A DNA stretch of 64,000 nucleotides from Bradysia coprophila (Eukaryota > Arthropoda > Insecta > Diptera > Sciaridae). The notes beneath the pieces were generated by a model, which had not been told where the DNA came from, did no database searches, and saw only the letters and a program-made list of their open reading frames with translations. Both the position numbers and the translations under genes were made by a program. The DNA lies in contig NW_023503423.1 of assembly GCF_014529535.1 (NCBI RefSeq), positions 2,776,473-2,840,472 on the forward strand, read 5' to 3'. Shown here piece by piece: positions 9,701-17,839 of this stretch. Within the stretch, counting starts at the first letter, position 1. Every line of letters starts with the position of its first letter.

Positions 9701-12229
9701 AGTTGGGAGAAAAACCGTGTGCCAGAAATCGTTAATTCTCTAAGCTTCGGATTGAAATAGTCGTCTTCGTTTTGTTCAGGCTCGTGCCACATTAGAAAAT
9801 CCAAAGCTTCAACGAAATTGAAATGTACCAAAATCGAATTCAGCTCTGTGCTTTGCAATTCCCGAAATGATGCGATTTTTAAATACTTCAAGTGCGGTGC
9901 AGATTTCGAAAGTGCATTGGTTAGGTCAACTGATATTTCGAAGTATCCACATATGGTCAGACTTATCAACGAAGTGTTGTCCGACTCAGCGAATACTTTC
10001 AATTTTTCTGATGTGTCGGTGCTGTTAAGCTTCAGCTTTAAATCTCTCAATTTCATCAATTTTCGAATCTTGACCAAAGACGAAATGGACATCCTAGACG
10101 CATTCACTGCGAGTATCTCCAATTCTAAAAGATTCGCAATGGCATCCATGACTCTGTCGTCGCAAACGTTATGCTCAGATGTTAGTTGTAAAGATTTCAA
10201 TTTGGTTTGTTTCGATAAAATCGCTGCAATCGTGACACTGTGCATCTTGTGACCCATCAGCACAAGCGACTTAAAATTTCGATTGTCAAAAATGTCCGTC
10301 TCAATACCGTCATCACCTCGAATGAATCCCAATTTTAACACTTTGATGTTCGGTTGCCTATTAAGCAAATCGGTCAAGGTATTCCAGTAGAAGCCACTTA
10401 TTTGCAGCTCCGTTAGCACCCCAAATGGTAGACGATTCAAAATTCCAGTAAACTCTTCGTCGCATCCCGAAATCGATAATAATTGCAGGTTCTTCAAGTT
10501 TAAGTCATCGTTACAACGTTTTCGTACCTTCGATGACGAACCTTCTGGAGTAAAATTCAGATCATACAAGTCCAGATGTTCGACGCTCGGTATCGATGAT
10601 AAAATTTCCAAAAATGTCGCCTCGTTCATGACGGATTTTGTATATATTAAAGACTTGATGGTGGCTGAAAACCTTTTAAGTGACGAAATGATCGGTCGCT
10701 GATCTCGGTTGAAGCCATCGCCAAAAGGCCCGATTTCTACTTTCGATATTTTTCGATTCGATGTTTGTATACTCTGCATTACTTGAGATCTCGTTACATT
10801 GACAGAATGGAATCGTTCAAACAGCCACCGATTTATTATTAACAAAATTTTCGGATCATTCAATTTGATAACAATGTCATAGAACCTCTTGTTCACTAGT
10901 GAAAGTTCGGCGTGTGTTGGCAGATATCTGAAGATTATCATCAGCATCTCCACTGGCAATTGGTCGATCTTCATATTCACTTGAATTTTCACTCTGCTTT
11001 CTCACCTCTAATTCGATTTAATAGCAAAATGTACAACTTTCTATCTGTATGCTTACGGTGATTGATCCACTACGGAGTAAAGTTTGACATTGGAAAACGT
11101 GAATTTCGGATGCTAAAAACATGTCATCGCAAAAAAACCTTGCTGGTTTTCTGACATTCGATTATCATACAGAATACCGGAGTCCAATGTAAAGTAAAAA
11201 CATAAACAATCGCATGGAGAAGCTGGAACATAATGAGAAATCTCAACGTTTCACTTATAAATTGCAACGTTGACAACGAAAATCGGTCTTTCGATTGTCA
11301 ACTTACACTTTTTTTTCGATTTGAAGCGTTCATTAGCATCCCAACTCCATGCGGTTAGTGCGACTTCGACTTATGTCAAAGTATACTCAATTTCATGACG
11401 CGACATACATGTTATAAAGGAAAACATCGAAAACATATTTCATGCTAGACAGGATATGTACCACGCCATGAAATCGAGTGTACTTTGGCATAAGCCGATT
11501 TCGCACTAAACACGTGGATTGCCACATTAAATGAACCCATTGCGATTTCGTTGAATATTCAAATTTTGGGCGCACCTACGGCGTATACGCGTATAAAATC
11601 AATTTTGCAGAGTATAGCTAGGTATGCAGTCAATTGTGAAATGAAATGTATGGACTTTATGTCACTTTTTTCGCTAGCAGTGAAATAATGACATATATGC
11701 CATACATTTTCTGTCAAAATGCTATTTCACGGCTGACTGTCTACATGCCTTATACGACAATTCCTCCTTGTTCATCTGAGATTTTTTAAAAAGCAAATTG
11801 GAGTTTTTCACCGTAGCTTCGACACTGTCCTAGCGAATTTATCATTTTACAAAATGGCAAACTGGCACCAGAACGGATTTGAAATAAGGGGCCTACCCGA
11901 GTAGAAAGAAATTTTCTTATAATTCCAGTTTTTTATGTTGGTATAATATCACTGCGGCTTTTGAGACTTTTATCACGGACTTAATTCCTCACGTAAAGCT
12001 CTGATCGAATATTTCTCTTTCAACTACAAATTTACCATCGCCATTCCTGGTTCTTTTTTATTGCCAACGTAAATAATCCTTCCAATACCAATAGACCAAT
12101 CGGTGCACACAAATACCAATAGACGGGATTGTCTTTATTCCTAGCCACTTGCCATATCGCTATGAAACCGTGTGTACCGAACAGCACTCGAGTAATTATG
12201 GCTTTAATAGTAGCAATTAGCTTGGCCAT
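767..12229 (-). CDS. TMEM26-like multi-pass membrane protein (3 exons here, 10.7 kb intron)
   Basis: Exons in transcript order: 12229-12036 (start ATG), 1334-1021 and 957-767. Exon 1 gives an N-terminal membrane segment and ends ...QEWRW with donor GGTAAAT. Exon 2 starts after acceptor TTACAG and continues FCPSVFIYLSS..WLLELDK, so the split Trp codon is restored exactly; this matches the family pattern of two N-terminal TM helices then a W-F-C/S-P segment. Exon 3 follows a 63-nt intron and begins TAADIIEFFDS, a hallmark of TMEM26. The joined reading is 232 aa with about five hydrophobic segments. Vertebrate TMEM26 is longer (about 370 aa), and a GTAAAC donor overlaps the apparent stop at 769-767, so further exons may lie off the left edge. 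Function is poorly known in any species. The lipocalin gene and the F-box gene lie inside intron 1. Confidence 0.85.
958..1020 (-). other. 63-nt in-frame intron of the TMEM26 homologue
   Basis: Donor ATTG|GTTCGTATG and acceptor TTCCATCAG|GCACAG flank 63 nt that keep the reading frame and contain no stop, so naive ORF calling reads through it and inserts 21 extra residues (GSYERTIFLL... to FVPS). Removing it restores the conserved LLVYIGTAADIIEFF string. Retention would give a longer protein with the insert in front of the conserved AADIIEFF block. Confidence 0.8.
1931..1966 (+). promoter_or_regulatory. TATA box and Inr of the lipocalin gene
   Basis: TATAAAA at 1931-1937 is followed about 31 bp later by TCAGT at 1962-1966, the arthropod initiator consensus. 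The spacing is canonical and the start codon lies 51 bp downstream of the Inr, giving a short 5' UTR. Confidence 0.65.
2017..3597 (+). CDS. Apolipoprotein D-like lipocalin, 4 exons, 206 aa
   Basis: Exons 2017-2169, 2967-3192, 3263-3376 and 3470-3597 join in phase (0, 1, 1). Exon 1 has a signal peptide (MDIKLQVLALVIGFLVLSV) and the lipocalin opening GVCPNVTVMQNFN. Exon 2 supplies the structurally conserved block FYGNWHEITR and DCVTLDF. Exon 3 has DNNTQWFRFRIIETDYTSFA and MYDCNEYN, the strand G/H region. Exon 4 gives FFWVLSRNREL, the conserved C-terminal lipocalin motif before the helix. Donors are GTGCGT, GTAAAA and GTAAAG; introns are 797, 70 and 93 bp. Three cysteines outside the leader (exons 1-3) fit disulphides. 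The product should be secreted and bind a small hydrophobic ligand (haem derivative, lipid or pigment), but the ligand cannot be read from sequence. The gene lies inside intron 1 of the TMEM26 homologue, on the opposite strand. Confidence 0.85.
3598..4256. repeat. Intronic DNA with a foldback around 3626-3767
   Basis: The arm AACTGTTTTACCAGCTGG at about 3626 recurs as its reverse complement near 3749-3767, enclosing about 100 bp. The shared CAGCTG core also occurs in elements at 9074-9306 and near 15145 and 40700. The remaining sequence to 4256 shows no gene. Confidence 0.45.
4320..5395 (-). pseudogene. RTE-type non-LTR retrotransposon reverse transcriptase fragment (frameshifted)
   Basis: Two minus-strand frames cover one reverse transcriptase. 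5394 to about 4885 carries the region before the palm (KSPREDGVPVEAIKLGGDS, then CRPISLLSTLFKLFMKIITKR). About 4880 to 4320 carries DFEKAFDSVETW (palm A), GRGVRQGDTISPKLF (palm B) and RFADDIVPIA (catalytic FADD). A small deletion near 4880-4888 shifts the frame between them. The endonuclease N-terminus and the C-terminus are missing, and similarity to the family stops at about 4320. The catalytic Asp residues are intact but the copy is clearly dead. It lies in TMEM26 intron 1. Confidence 0.85.
5396..7101. repeat. Repeat-rich intronic DNA (TATC microsatellite, 18-bp minisatellite)
   Basis: A TATC run at about 5721-5745 is followed by GACGGACG, an arrangement repeated in style near 51980-52020. 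At about 6266-6375 an 18-bp unit of the form TCGTCAAATTTTCGAATT recurs about six times with small changes. Several short ORFs here read only repeat sequence. No gene is supported. Confidence 0.5.
7102..7803. mobile_element. Foldback element with about 165-bp inverted arms
   Basis: The left arm (7111 to about 7275) starts TTGACAAAGTGTTGTATTGC and is repeated in reverse complement at about 7580-7748. The arms carry ACGAAACGTGTTACCGTTTA-like text and differ by a few substitutions. About 300 bp of unrelated sequence separates them. TTTAAAAAATTGA occurs at 7102-7114 and again at 7791-7803 and may be a duplicated target, with about 45 bp of extra sequence on the right. It has no coding capacity. 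Confidence 0.6.
8066..8535. repeat. Inverted repeat pair (GATACCAACATTGAAAA arms) with internal hairpin
   Basis: TTTTTTGATACCAACATTGA at 8066 onward is reverse-complemented at about 8508-8535. Inside, 8095-8124 is a perfect hairpin (ACTTTCGCCCC / GGGGCGAAAGT), and a GC-rich GGGGGCTGCCGCCCCC hairpin lies near 8424. It looks like a non-autonomous element. Confidence 0.5.
8551..8649. repeat. Hairpin element with GC-rich loop
   Basis: Arms GGGGCAAAAGTAAAAAAAAT and its near reverse complement ending 8649 enclose CAACCTGTGCGA / CGCACACGGTTG pairing and a GAGCCC...GGGCTC loop stem. It shares the GGGGC(G/A)AAAGTAAAAAAA end with the hairpin at 8095-8124. Confidence 0.5.
9074..9306. mobile_element. 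TA-flanked palindromic MITE (233 bp)
   Basis: The ends are CAGTCAGAGACAGTG and, at the right, its imperfect reverse complement ending ACTG. Both are flanked by TA (9072-9073, 9307-9308), as expected for Tc1/mariner-type target sites. The arms also pair through CAGCTGATCCACACA and TCAATCAAAACTGTTT. It lies immediately 3' of the F-box gene stop codon, so it may supply part of that gene's 3' end. Confidence 0.65.
9316..10992 (-). CDS. F-box and leucine-rich repeat protein, 558 aa, nested in TMEM26 intron 1
   Basis: A single uninterrupted frame. Residues 10-50 (IDQLPVEMLMIIFRYLP..ELSLVNKRFYDIV) are an F-box, the Skp1-binding domain of SCF E3 ligases. From about residue 85 to 540 there are irregular repeats of the L-x-x-L-x-L kind (for example VLKLGFIRGDDG, LKSLQLTSEH, LRDLKLKLN, LESLILKAEY), which would form the substrate-recognition solenoid. 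A second Met at residue 7 (MKIDQLP) fits just before the F-box and could be the true start. The gene is on the same strand as its host gene and intronless, which suggests a retroposed or lineage-expanded F-box gene. The substrate is unknown. Confidence 0.8.
   Translation of the reverse strand: MKIQVNMKIDQLPVEMLMIIFRYLPTHAELSLVNKRFYDIVIKLNDPKILLIINRWLFERFHSVNVTRSQVMQSIQTSNRKISKVEIGPFGDGFNRDQRPIISSLKRFSATIKSLIYTKSVMNEATFLEILSSIPSVEHLDLYDLNFTPEGSSSKVRKRCNDDLNLKNLQLLSISGCDEEFTGILNRLPFGVLTELQISGFYWNTLTDLLNRQPNIKVLKLGFIRGDDGIETDIFDNRNFKSLVLMGHKMHSVTIAAILSKQTKLKSLQLTSEHNVCDDRVMDAIANLLELEILAVNASRMSISSLVKIRKLMKLRDLKLKLNSTDTSEKLKVFAESDNTSLISLTICGYFEISVDLTNALSKSAPHLKYLKIASFRELQSTELNSILVHFNFVEALDFLMWHEPEQNEDDYFNPKLRELTISGTRFFSQLFLRTLATAYPNVKKLTIRAPTAYLEIRPILNGFTKLESLILKAEYLNAFDLDYLEHHKTNLKFVSLGRLLKATLCNPVIIANLRKNFDVVNVVNVNDYDGYLEMTVSRGSMYCEPEVDNFELSTMLL
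10993..12031. other. Remainder of TMEM26 intron 1
   Basis: No gene seen. The region 11345-11560 contains an inverted pair (TATGTCAAAGTATACTCAATTTCATG-like against its complement near 11456-11495). 11640-11745 has inverted CATTTCACxxx / ATGTATGGACTTTATGTCAC text. Sequence near 11860-11945 (GGCACCAGAACGGATTTGAAATAAGG) recurs inverted in P450 intron 4 near 25175-25205, so a dispersed repeat is present in both. Confidence 0.45.
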
Positions 12230-13003
12230 AATTTGCGCACTTGGTACTAGGACAAAGGATTTTTCGGAATTTTCTCACTTGTTTTCCTTTCGGTTAATTT
12301 GATTTTTCCTTTTTACATTTTCTTTTTCTTTCTTTTTAACGTTTACTATCAGATACTCGATGATTGGTCGTATGAATTCACAATATCTACTATTCAAATA
12401 ACTAGGTTACACTGATCGCCATTTGAATGAACTGAAATCAAATAGTTGGATTGACTTAGTTGGTGTAGTTGGGTGCAAAGCAAATGAAACATAAACATGT
12501 CTTACCATTTGTTTTATTCAGCAGAAGTGTCCAGTAAGAAAGTAGGATCAAAAGTGGCAAAGAAAATCACAAGAAAGAAAAGGTAAAAAGTGATAAATAT
12601 GGAGTTGATCGATCCCTAAGTAGCAGACAGTTTTGAAGTCGAAGAATTACAAAAACAATTTGGTGTTAAAGGACTTTTGAATTTTTATATGAAAATTTTT
12701 AGTTTTTGGATTTTTTACAAACTTGTTGAATGAGACAGACTGGTTGAATGAAACCTAAAGACGTACTCCTTCTTCAGAAATGGTCATGATGGATGGAAGA
12801 AAAGTAATTAAGGAGCGATTATATGCATAGTGTTAAGAAAATCTGTAGTTTCGGGGAGGAAAACGGTCAAAGAATGGACTACAGTGCATTCCAGGGCGAA
12901 CAATTTTGTTTATATAATTTGGCTTTCCTTAGGGTCGAAAGTGGATCATTATGACACTAGAGGTGAAAAGTAAATTTTGACTTTAAGCTCAAAAGCATGG
13001 AAT
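12230..13003. other. Upstream region of the TMEM26 homologue, no gene
   Basis: This holds the likely 5' UTR and promoter of the minus-strand TMEM26 homologue (T/C-rich stretch 12300-12345 in the plus sense). I see no TATA box at a convincing distance and no coding sequence. Confidence 0.35.
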
Positions 13004-14456
13004 AGTATTTTACATGACATAAAAAGATGAAAAGTAGAATTTTCGTGTGAATTGTTGATCGGAGGCGAAGCCGAAACACAAAAACGAAACTTTTCATTTT
13101 TATCCCGAGTTATGTAATGGATTTTACATGCTGAGGGCGTCGAAAGTAGTGCTTGAAACATGAAAAGTACGGCTTTCGACGCATGAAGCATGTAAAATCC
13201 ATTACATACAGTTTGTTCAAAAATGAAATGCACAGTTTTTAGTATTTCGAGACATTTCAAAATTGCAATCTGTCAGATAGTAAAGGATGCGTTTAATTAC
13301 CCGGCGCATTAAAAGATTTGAAATTTGAATGATTTTTTCCACAGCTACATATTTTTGCATGTTAAGTTTCTTACATTTTTTGCAGATAGCATTTTAATAG
13401 TAGGAAACTTAGATTTCGTAGGAAGAATTCGCGGACGGAAAAATGTAAATTTATTTTGAGTCTGAGTATTGTTCTACATCTATGATTTCTCTTAGATCGT
13501 GTGACATTCAAACAAATCGATGGTCTTTGAATACTCAAATCTGTAGAAAGACCGTCTGCTTCATACATTTAGCAAATTTTGTACAAGAAGTTTTATCAGC
13601 ACTTGAAGTGACGATATTGGAAACACGAATAAGCATCAGGGAAAAAAAATTGTCAACAATTATTTTCTACAAATATATAAATATTTGGCGCAAATATGTA
13701 AATATTTGTAACAAATAAATTCGCAATTTATTTGTTACAAATATATAAAATATAAAATAATTTTAAATTATTTGTTATAAATATTTGTGACAAATAAATT
13801 CCAAATTTATTGTGACAAATATTTAAATTATTTGTGACACATATTTTATAGATTTGCAACAAATATTTAAATTATTTATTAGAAATAAATTCAAAATTAT
13901 TTGTCATAAATATTTAAAAAAAATTGTGACAAATAATTTAAAATATTTGTCACAAATAATTTTGAATTTATTTCTCATAAATATTTGAAATATTTGTGAC
14001 AAATATTTAAATATTCGAACCAAATTTTAAACATTAAATTTGCTTCGAATAATTGATTTTTTTTCCGTGATGATTTTTTGCTGCTAATTGAAGTTGAACA
14101 GTTAGCCGCTTCTAAGAGAAATTATAGATGTAGAACAATACTCAGACTAAAAATAAATTTACATTTTTCCGTTCGCAAATTCTTCTGACGAATCGAAGTT
14201 TCCTACTATTAAAATGCTATCTGCAAAAAATGTAAGAAACTTAACATGCAAAAATCTGTAGCTGTGGAAAAAACCATTCAAATTTCAAATCTGTTAATGC
14301 GCCGGTTAATTAAACGCATCCTTTACTATCTGACAGATTGAAATTTTGAAATGTCTCGAAATACTAAAAACTGTGCATTTCATTTTTGAACAAACTGTAA
14401 CTCGAGATAAAACTCTACTTTTCATGTTCTTATCCTAGTCCTGTAAAAAAATACTG
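13004..14456. mobile_element. Large foldback element, about 300-bp arms with an AT palindrome-rich centre
   Basis: The left arm (about 13004-13500, interrupted by inserts) and right arm (about 14105-14456) are reverse complements. Examples are TGTTCTACATCTATGATTTC against GAAATTATAGATGTAGAACA, and CAGATAGTAAAGGATGCG against CGCATCCTTTACTATCTG. The centre (13660-14030) is a degenerate array of TTTGTGACAAATATTTAAAT units, themselves palindromic. There is no transposase ORF. The left arm has gained a 94-bp MITE (13113-13206) and another roughly 50-bp block absent from the right arm. Confidence 0.7.
13113..13206. mobile_element. 94-bp MITE nested in the foldback's left arm, TA target duplication
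   Basis: TGTAATGGATTTTACATGC ... GCATGTAAAATCCATTACA is a perfect-ended hairpin flanked by TA on both sides (13111-13112, 13207-13208). The opposite arm of the host foldback keeps the empty site GAGTTACAGTTTG (read on the complement near 14393), which proves the insertion and its TA duplication. Confidence 0.8.
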
Positions 14457-15454
14457 TTTTTGTAAGACAACAGAAGAATTTATTATTCCAATTCCCGGGT
14501 ACCAATTTAATCCTCCCAGTTAGTTCAATTTACAATCAAACACCTTTCCTTCCCTTAATGATATGCAAAATCTTCTATTTGATTTTTTTTTTCGTAGTTG
14601 TTATTGTTATGATATGAAGATTGAAGCGCATGCGAGATGTTTGTGAACTTAAATTGTGGTTTTTCTTTTTCGCCTGTTTCTATGAATGAAAAAGCACTTT
14701 TACCATACTTATTGACTCAATCCACTAGCATAGTATACAGACAACGTACAGATAGAAAATGATACAATGAAAAGCACAGTGGCTATGCATTCAAGTGAGA
14801 AGTTAATGCTTCAGGTTCAGAACGTTAAATTATGTCTGTCCGTGATGGTTGCATGGCTATGTAGATGAGTGCCAATAAAAAGTGATGTCTGAATCGATAA
14901 CGTTTTCATATTATGTTGTGAGCGGTGTGTTGTGTCTAACTACCAGTTCATAGTATGAACATTTTATGAAAAACCAGTGTTATCAACAGAAATAATAGCA
15001 AAAGCGAACGAATCTAAGTTCATCCTTCCGAATTCAAATTCGTATTTTTCGTAATTATTACTTCCTTGAAAGTAAAAGGTGACTCCTTAAACTATTCCAA
15101 TTTTGCTGTGAAGACCTGACAAAATTTGGAAATTCGTTTACATGAACCAGCTGGTCGAACAGCTGAATCAAATTTGTGCACAAATATGAATGACTCCAAC
15201 TGTATCATCTTTTGTGTAATAAAAAAATTCAATTATTTCAGAATTTGCTTTTATCATCATCCCGAAATGTCCGAAATGTTCATCAAGATTTGCGGCGACT
15301 CCTACATTAATTCTTAAACGCAATTTTCGTCAACTAGATCATTGCTTTGGACTCCAGAGTGTGGAGTAGATTTTCAGATTTATCAGTTTGGAACGACCAG
15401 GTAAACCCGATCGCAAAACACAGATACGGTGATCCTTTGTTCCTTTTCCTTGAT
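14457..15454. other. No gene recognised
   Basis: AT-rich sequence with scattered short ORFs. ACCAGCTGGTCGAACAGCTG at about 15143 belongs to the CAGCTG-containing MITE family seen at 3626 and 9074, here as a single end. Confidence 0.3.
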
Positions 15455-15945
15455 TTAAATCATGTAAACCGTCCGGTTTTCGCCATGAACCTGTCTAGCG
15501 TCGACAGGTCCAAGCTCCAAAACCTGAGATGGTGACACAATATAGCTGCCTAAAATCCTGTGTCTCAATTGGGAAAATTTGGGGCAGACGCATATGACAT
15601 GGATGCCCCATGAGAGTCGCATCTTTTTAAGTTGCCTGTTTAAGCCACAATGTCCAGTTCTCCTATAACTCTGCTGATGCAATTACGGTACATATTGATC
15701 AATTCCTTGAATCAATTCTCATCCGGTCTCGGGAGAAAGCATTTCGTGTGTAACCCTCCCTCGTACTCAGTCCATCGCTCAGTATGCTTGACCTTCACCC
15801 AACACCCCTAAGCGCTCTTGTGCAAAGCGAATGAGGAATCGGGATCAGGTCCGCTCACCGGCGTCGAAGAGCCGGGCGTCGCCATCTCGTCGGCTCCTTC
15901 GTTACCTTCCACACCAGAGTGGCTCGGTATACCAGCCTGAGTCTG
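15455..15945 (-). pseudogene. Jockey/R1-superfamily LINE fragment: RNase H remnant and zinc-knuckle tail
   Basis: Minus strand, broken into frames. 15924-15811 reads SHSGVEGNEGADEMATPGSS, the last conserved block of the LINE RNase H domain (WVPxHSGxxGNExAD), then stops. About 15665-15460 reads RTGHCGLNRQLKKMRLSWG and later QLRHRILGSYIVSPSQ, the TGHC-type C-terminal region of the same elements, with some Cys residues lost. The rest of the element is missing. GC content is higher than in the surroundings, as usual for these LINE coding tails. Confidence 0.75.
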
Positions 15946-17839
15946 GAGTAATTATCGGTATGTTCTTTATGTACAATTTTAGGAAAAAAATTTGGCTGGC
16001 CAATATTGAATTTTGATTCAAAAATAGAAATTAAAAAATTTTCATTGCGATTAATTGCATGGATGCATGAGATTCCTTTCCCGAAAAAGTGAAACAGTTG
16101 GCAAAAATAATTGAAATGTTTTGATAAAAGTGGCCGAAAAGGCAGAAAAATGGAGCCAAAAACGTATTCAAAACAACTTTTTTCCCAAATCGGTGACGAC
16201 CTGAGAAACTTTCTTTGTATTTATTGATAAAAACGTTGTGTGCAACTCGGTAACGGTAATCAATGCTTTTTTATAAGCACATATAGTGAAGCACATATTA
16301 CCTGGCAGCATAAGAGTAAAAAATCACCGAGTTACAACGTATTCTCTCTAAAAAGGCACATTTCTTCTCTCTAAAAAGGCACATGTTGGACAGCACTGAT
16401 TATCGCTGTACCAGATTAAATCGACTTTTTTTACATTCTTACCCGATGACATGACACTTTAGATTCTCTATCGGAAGTGCTCTATTCATGCGCTTTTTTC
16501 TAGTTTCATTTTGTGATATGCGTTGTTATCATTCACACGCATTTGTGTTTATCCAATTAGTATTTTTTCAATCCAAAGTAATTTGGACATCTGTTCATAG
16601 AAATAACGTAATTCATTGTGCGGTGCATTATTCTGTGCAATTCGTTCTCAGTTTGACTAGGTAATTTTGCTGTTTTGTTTAACGTTTGCGAGGAGAACGA
16701 ATTTTCCATTTTTGCCGTTGTCATTTTCAGATCCGTAAATTATTCCATAAGGCAGCCTGTTTTGAATGCAGATTTTTTTGATGCAAGGCTTCGCCTTTTT
16801 ACTTGTAAGTTTGCAATCAATGTTTCTTTGCGATCAGAGCTAATTTTGACTGGTTTAGGGAATGATTTGGTTCTAACCTTTGCGCCGCACATTTGTTTTG
16901 CTGTTGAGGATTCCGTGTGGGAATACAAAAGTAAGGAAAATTTCTGTTTTTTAGTTTAAGTTGTTTCCTAATGTTTGCGTTTATATTTACACTAGGAAAT
17001 TGAAGTTGATTAAAACTTTATCGATTCAATAAACGACGATAAGTTTGAGAAGAAATTCTTGTGTTTACTTTCAATTTGAACGCCACCGGAAGCCGAATCA
17101 GCAACACACATTTCTACTCTGAGTTAAGAAATGGTATTTATGCAACGCGGAATCGAAAACTGCGAACTTTAGATCCCTTTGTTGCATAAAATGTTGTATG
17201 AATTTCGGTGCAAAGTACTTACGATGTGTATTCACAAATCCACATCTGGAGCCTAATAAAGTGCTTTGTACTCAACGTTATAAATAGCTATTCGGTTTGC
17301 TCTTCTTCTCTGCTTTAAGTTCCCTTCTATTATATTTGAAGCGTCTCGACCATATTTATTGCTCGTCAAAATAGGAACTTATGGAAAGCGAATCCATCAA
17401 TATAAAGATCGGTTGCCGTGACAGGACGTGATGTTTAGGCCATGAACTTCTGAACCAGGAGAAAGTGGTTTTTTTGAATCAATTTTCGTTCAATCAATTC
17501 GGCTTGAATACAAAAGCTTGCTGGCCATTTCCATCAGTCAGCCTTTTCATGAGCGACGCCGATGGGGAACAGTTTTCAATTTTTCATATAGGAAAAACGG
17601 TGATTTAGCGACAGCTGCTCACAGAAAATTAACAAATCGGGGCAGATAAAATTAGATTCATCAGATTTATTTGAATAATAGTAAAAATAAAGAATTTTCA
17701 CAATAGACTAGGCAGTAAATAAATAATCTTAGACTAACATTTTGCTATTTGAACTTGAACATTATGTCCTGAGATCTTGCCGTAACTTTCATTTAACGAC
17801 CAGCAATCCACAAAAATACTTCCTGCTGCAATCGAAAAA
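15946..17839. other. No gene recognised
   Basis: A 20-nt unit TTCTCTCTAAAAAGGCACAT is tandemly duplicated at about 16343-16386. Inverted GTGATTTTTTACTC / GGTAACGGTAATCAATG text near 16230-16330 suggests a small element. A 94-codon frame at 16675-16959 starts at TTG and has no recognisable domain. Confidence 0.3.

Noticed and set aside
9818..10252. 144-codon plus-strand frame
   Set aside because: Antisense shadow of the F-box/LRR gene; no domain of its own.
16675..16959. 94-codon plus frame as a gene
   Set aside because: Starts at TTG, no domain, no splice or promoter context, and an overlapping antisense frame of similar quality.
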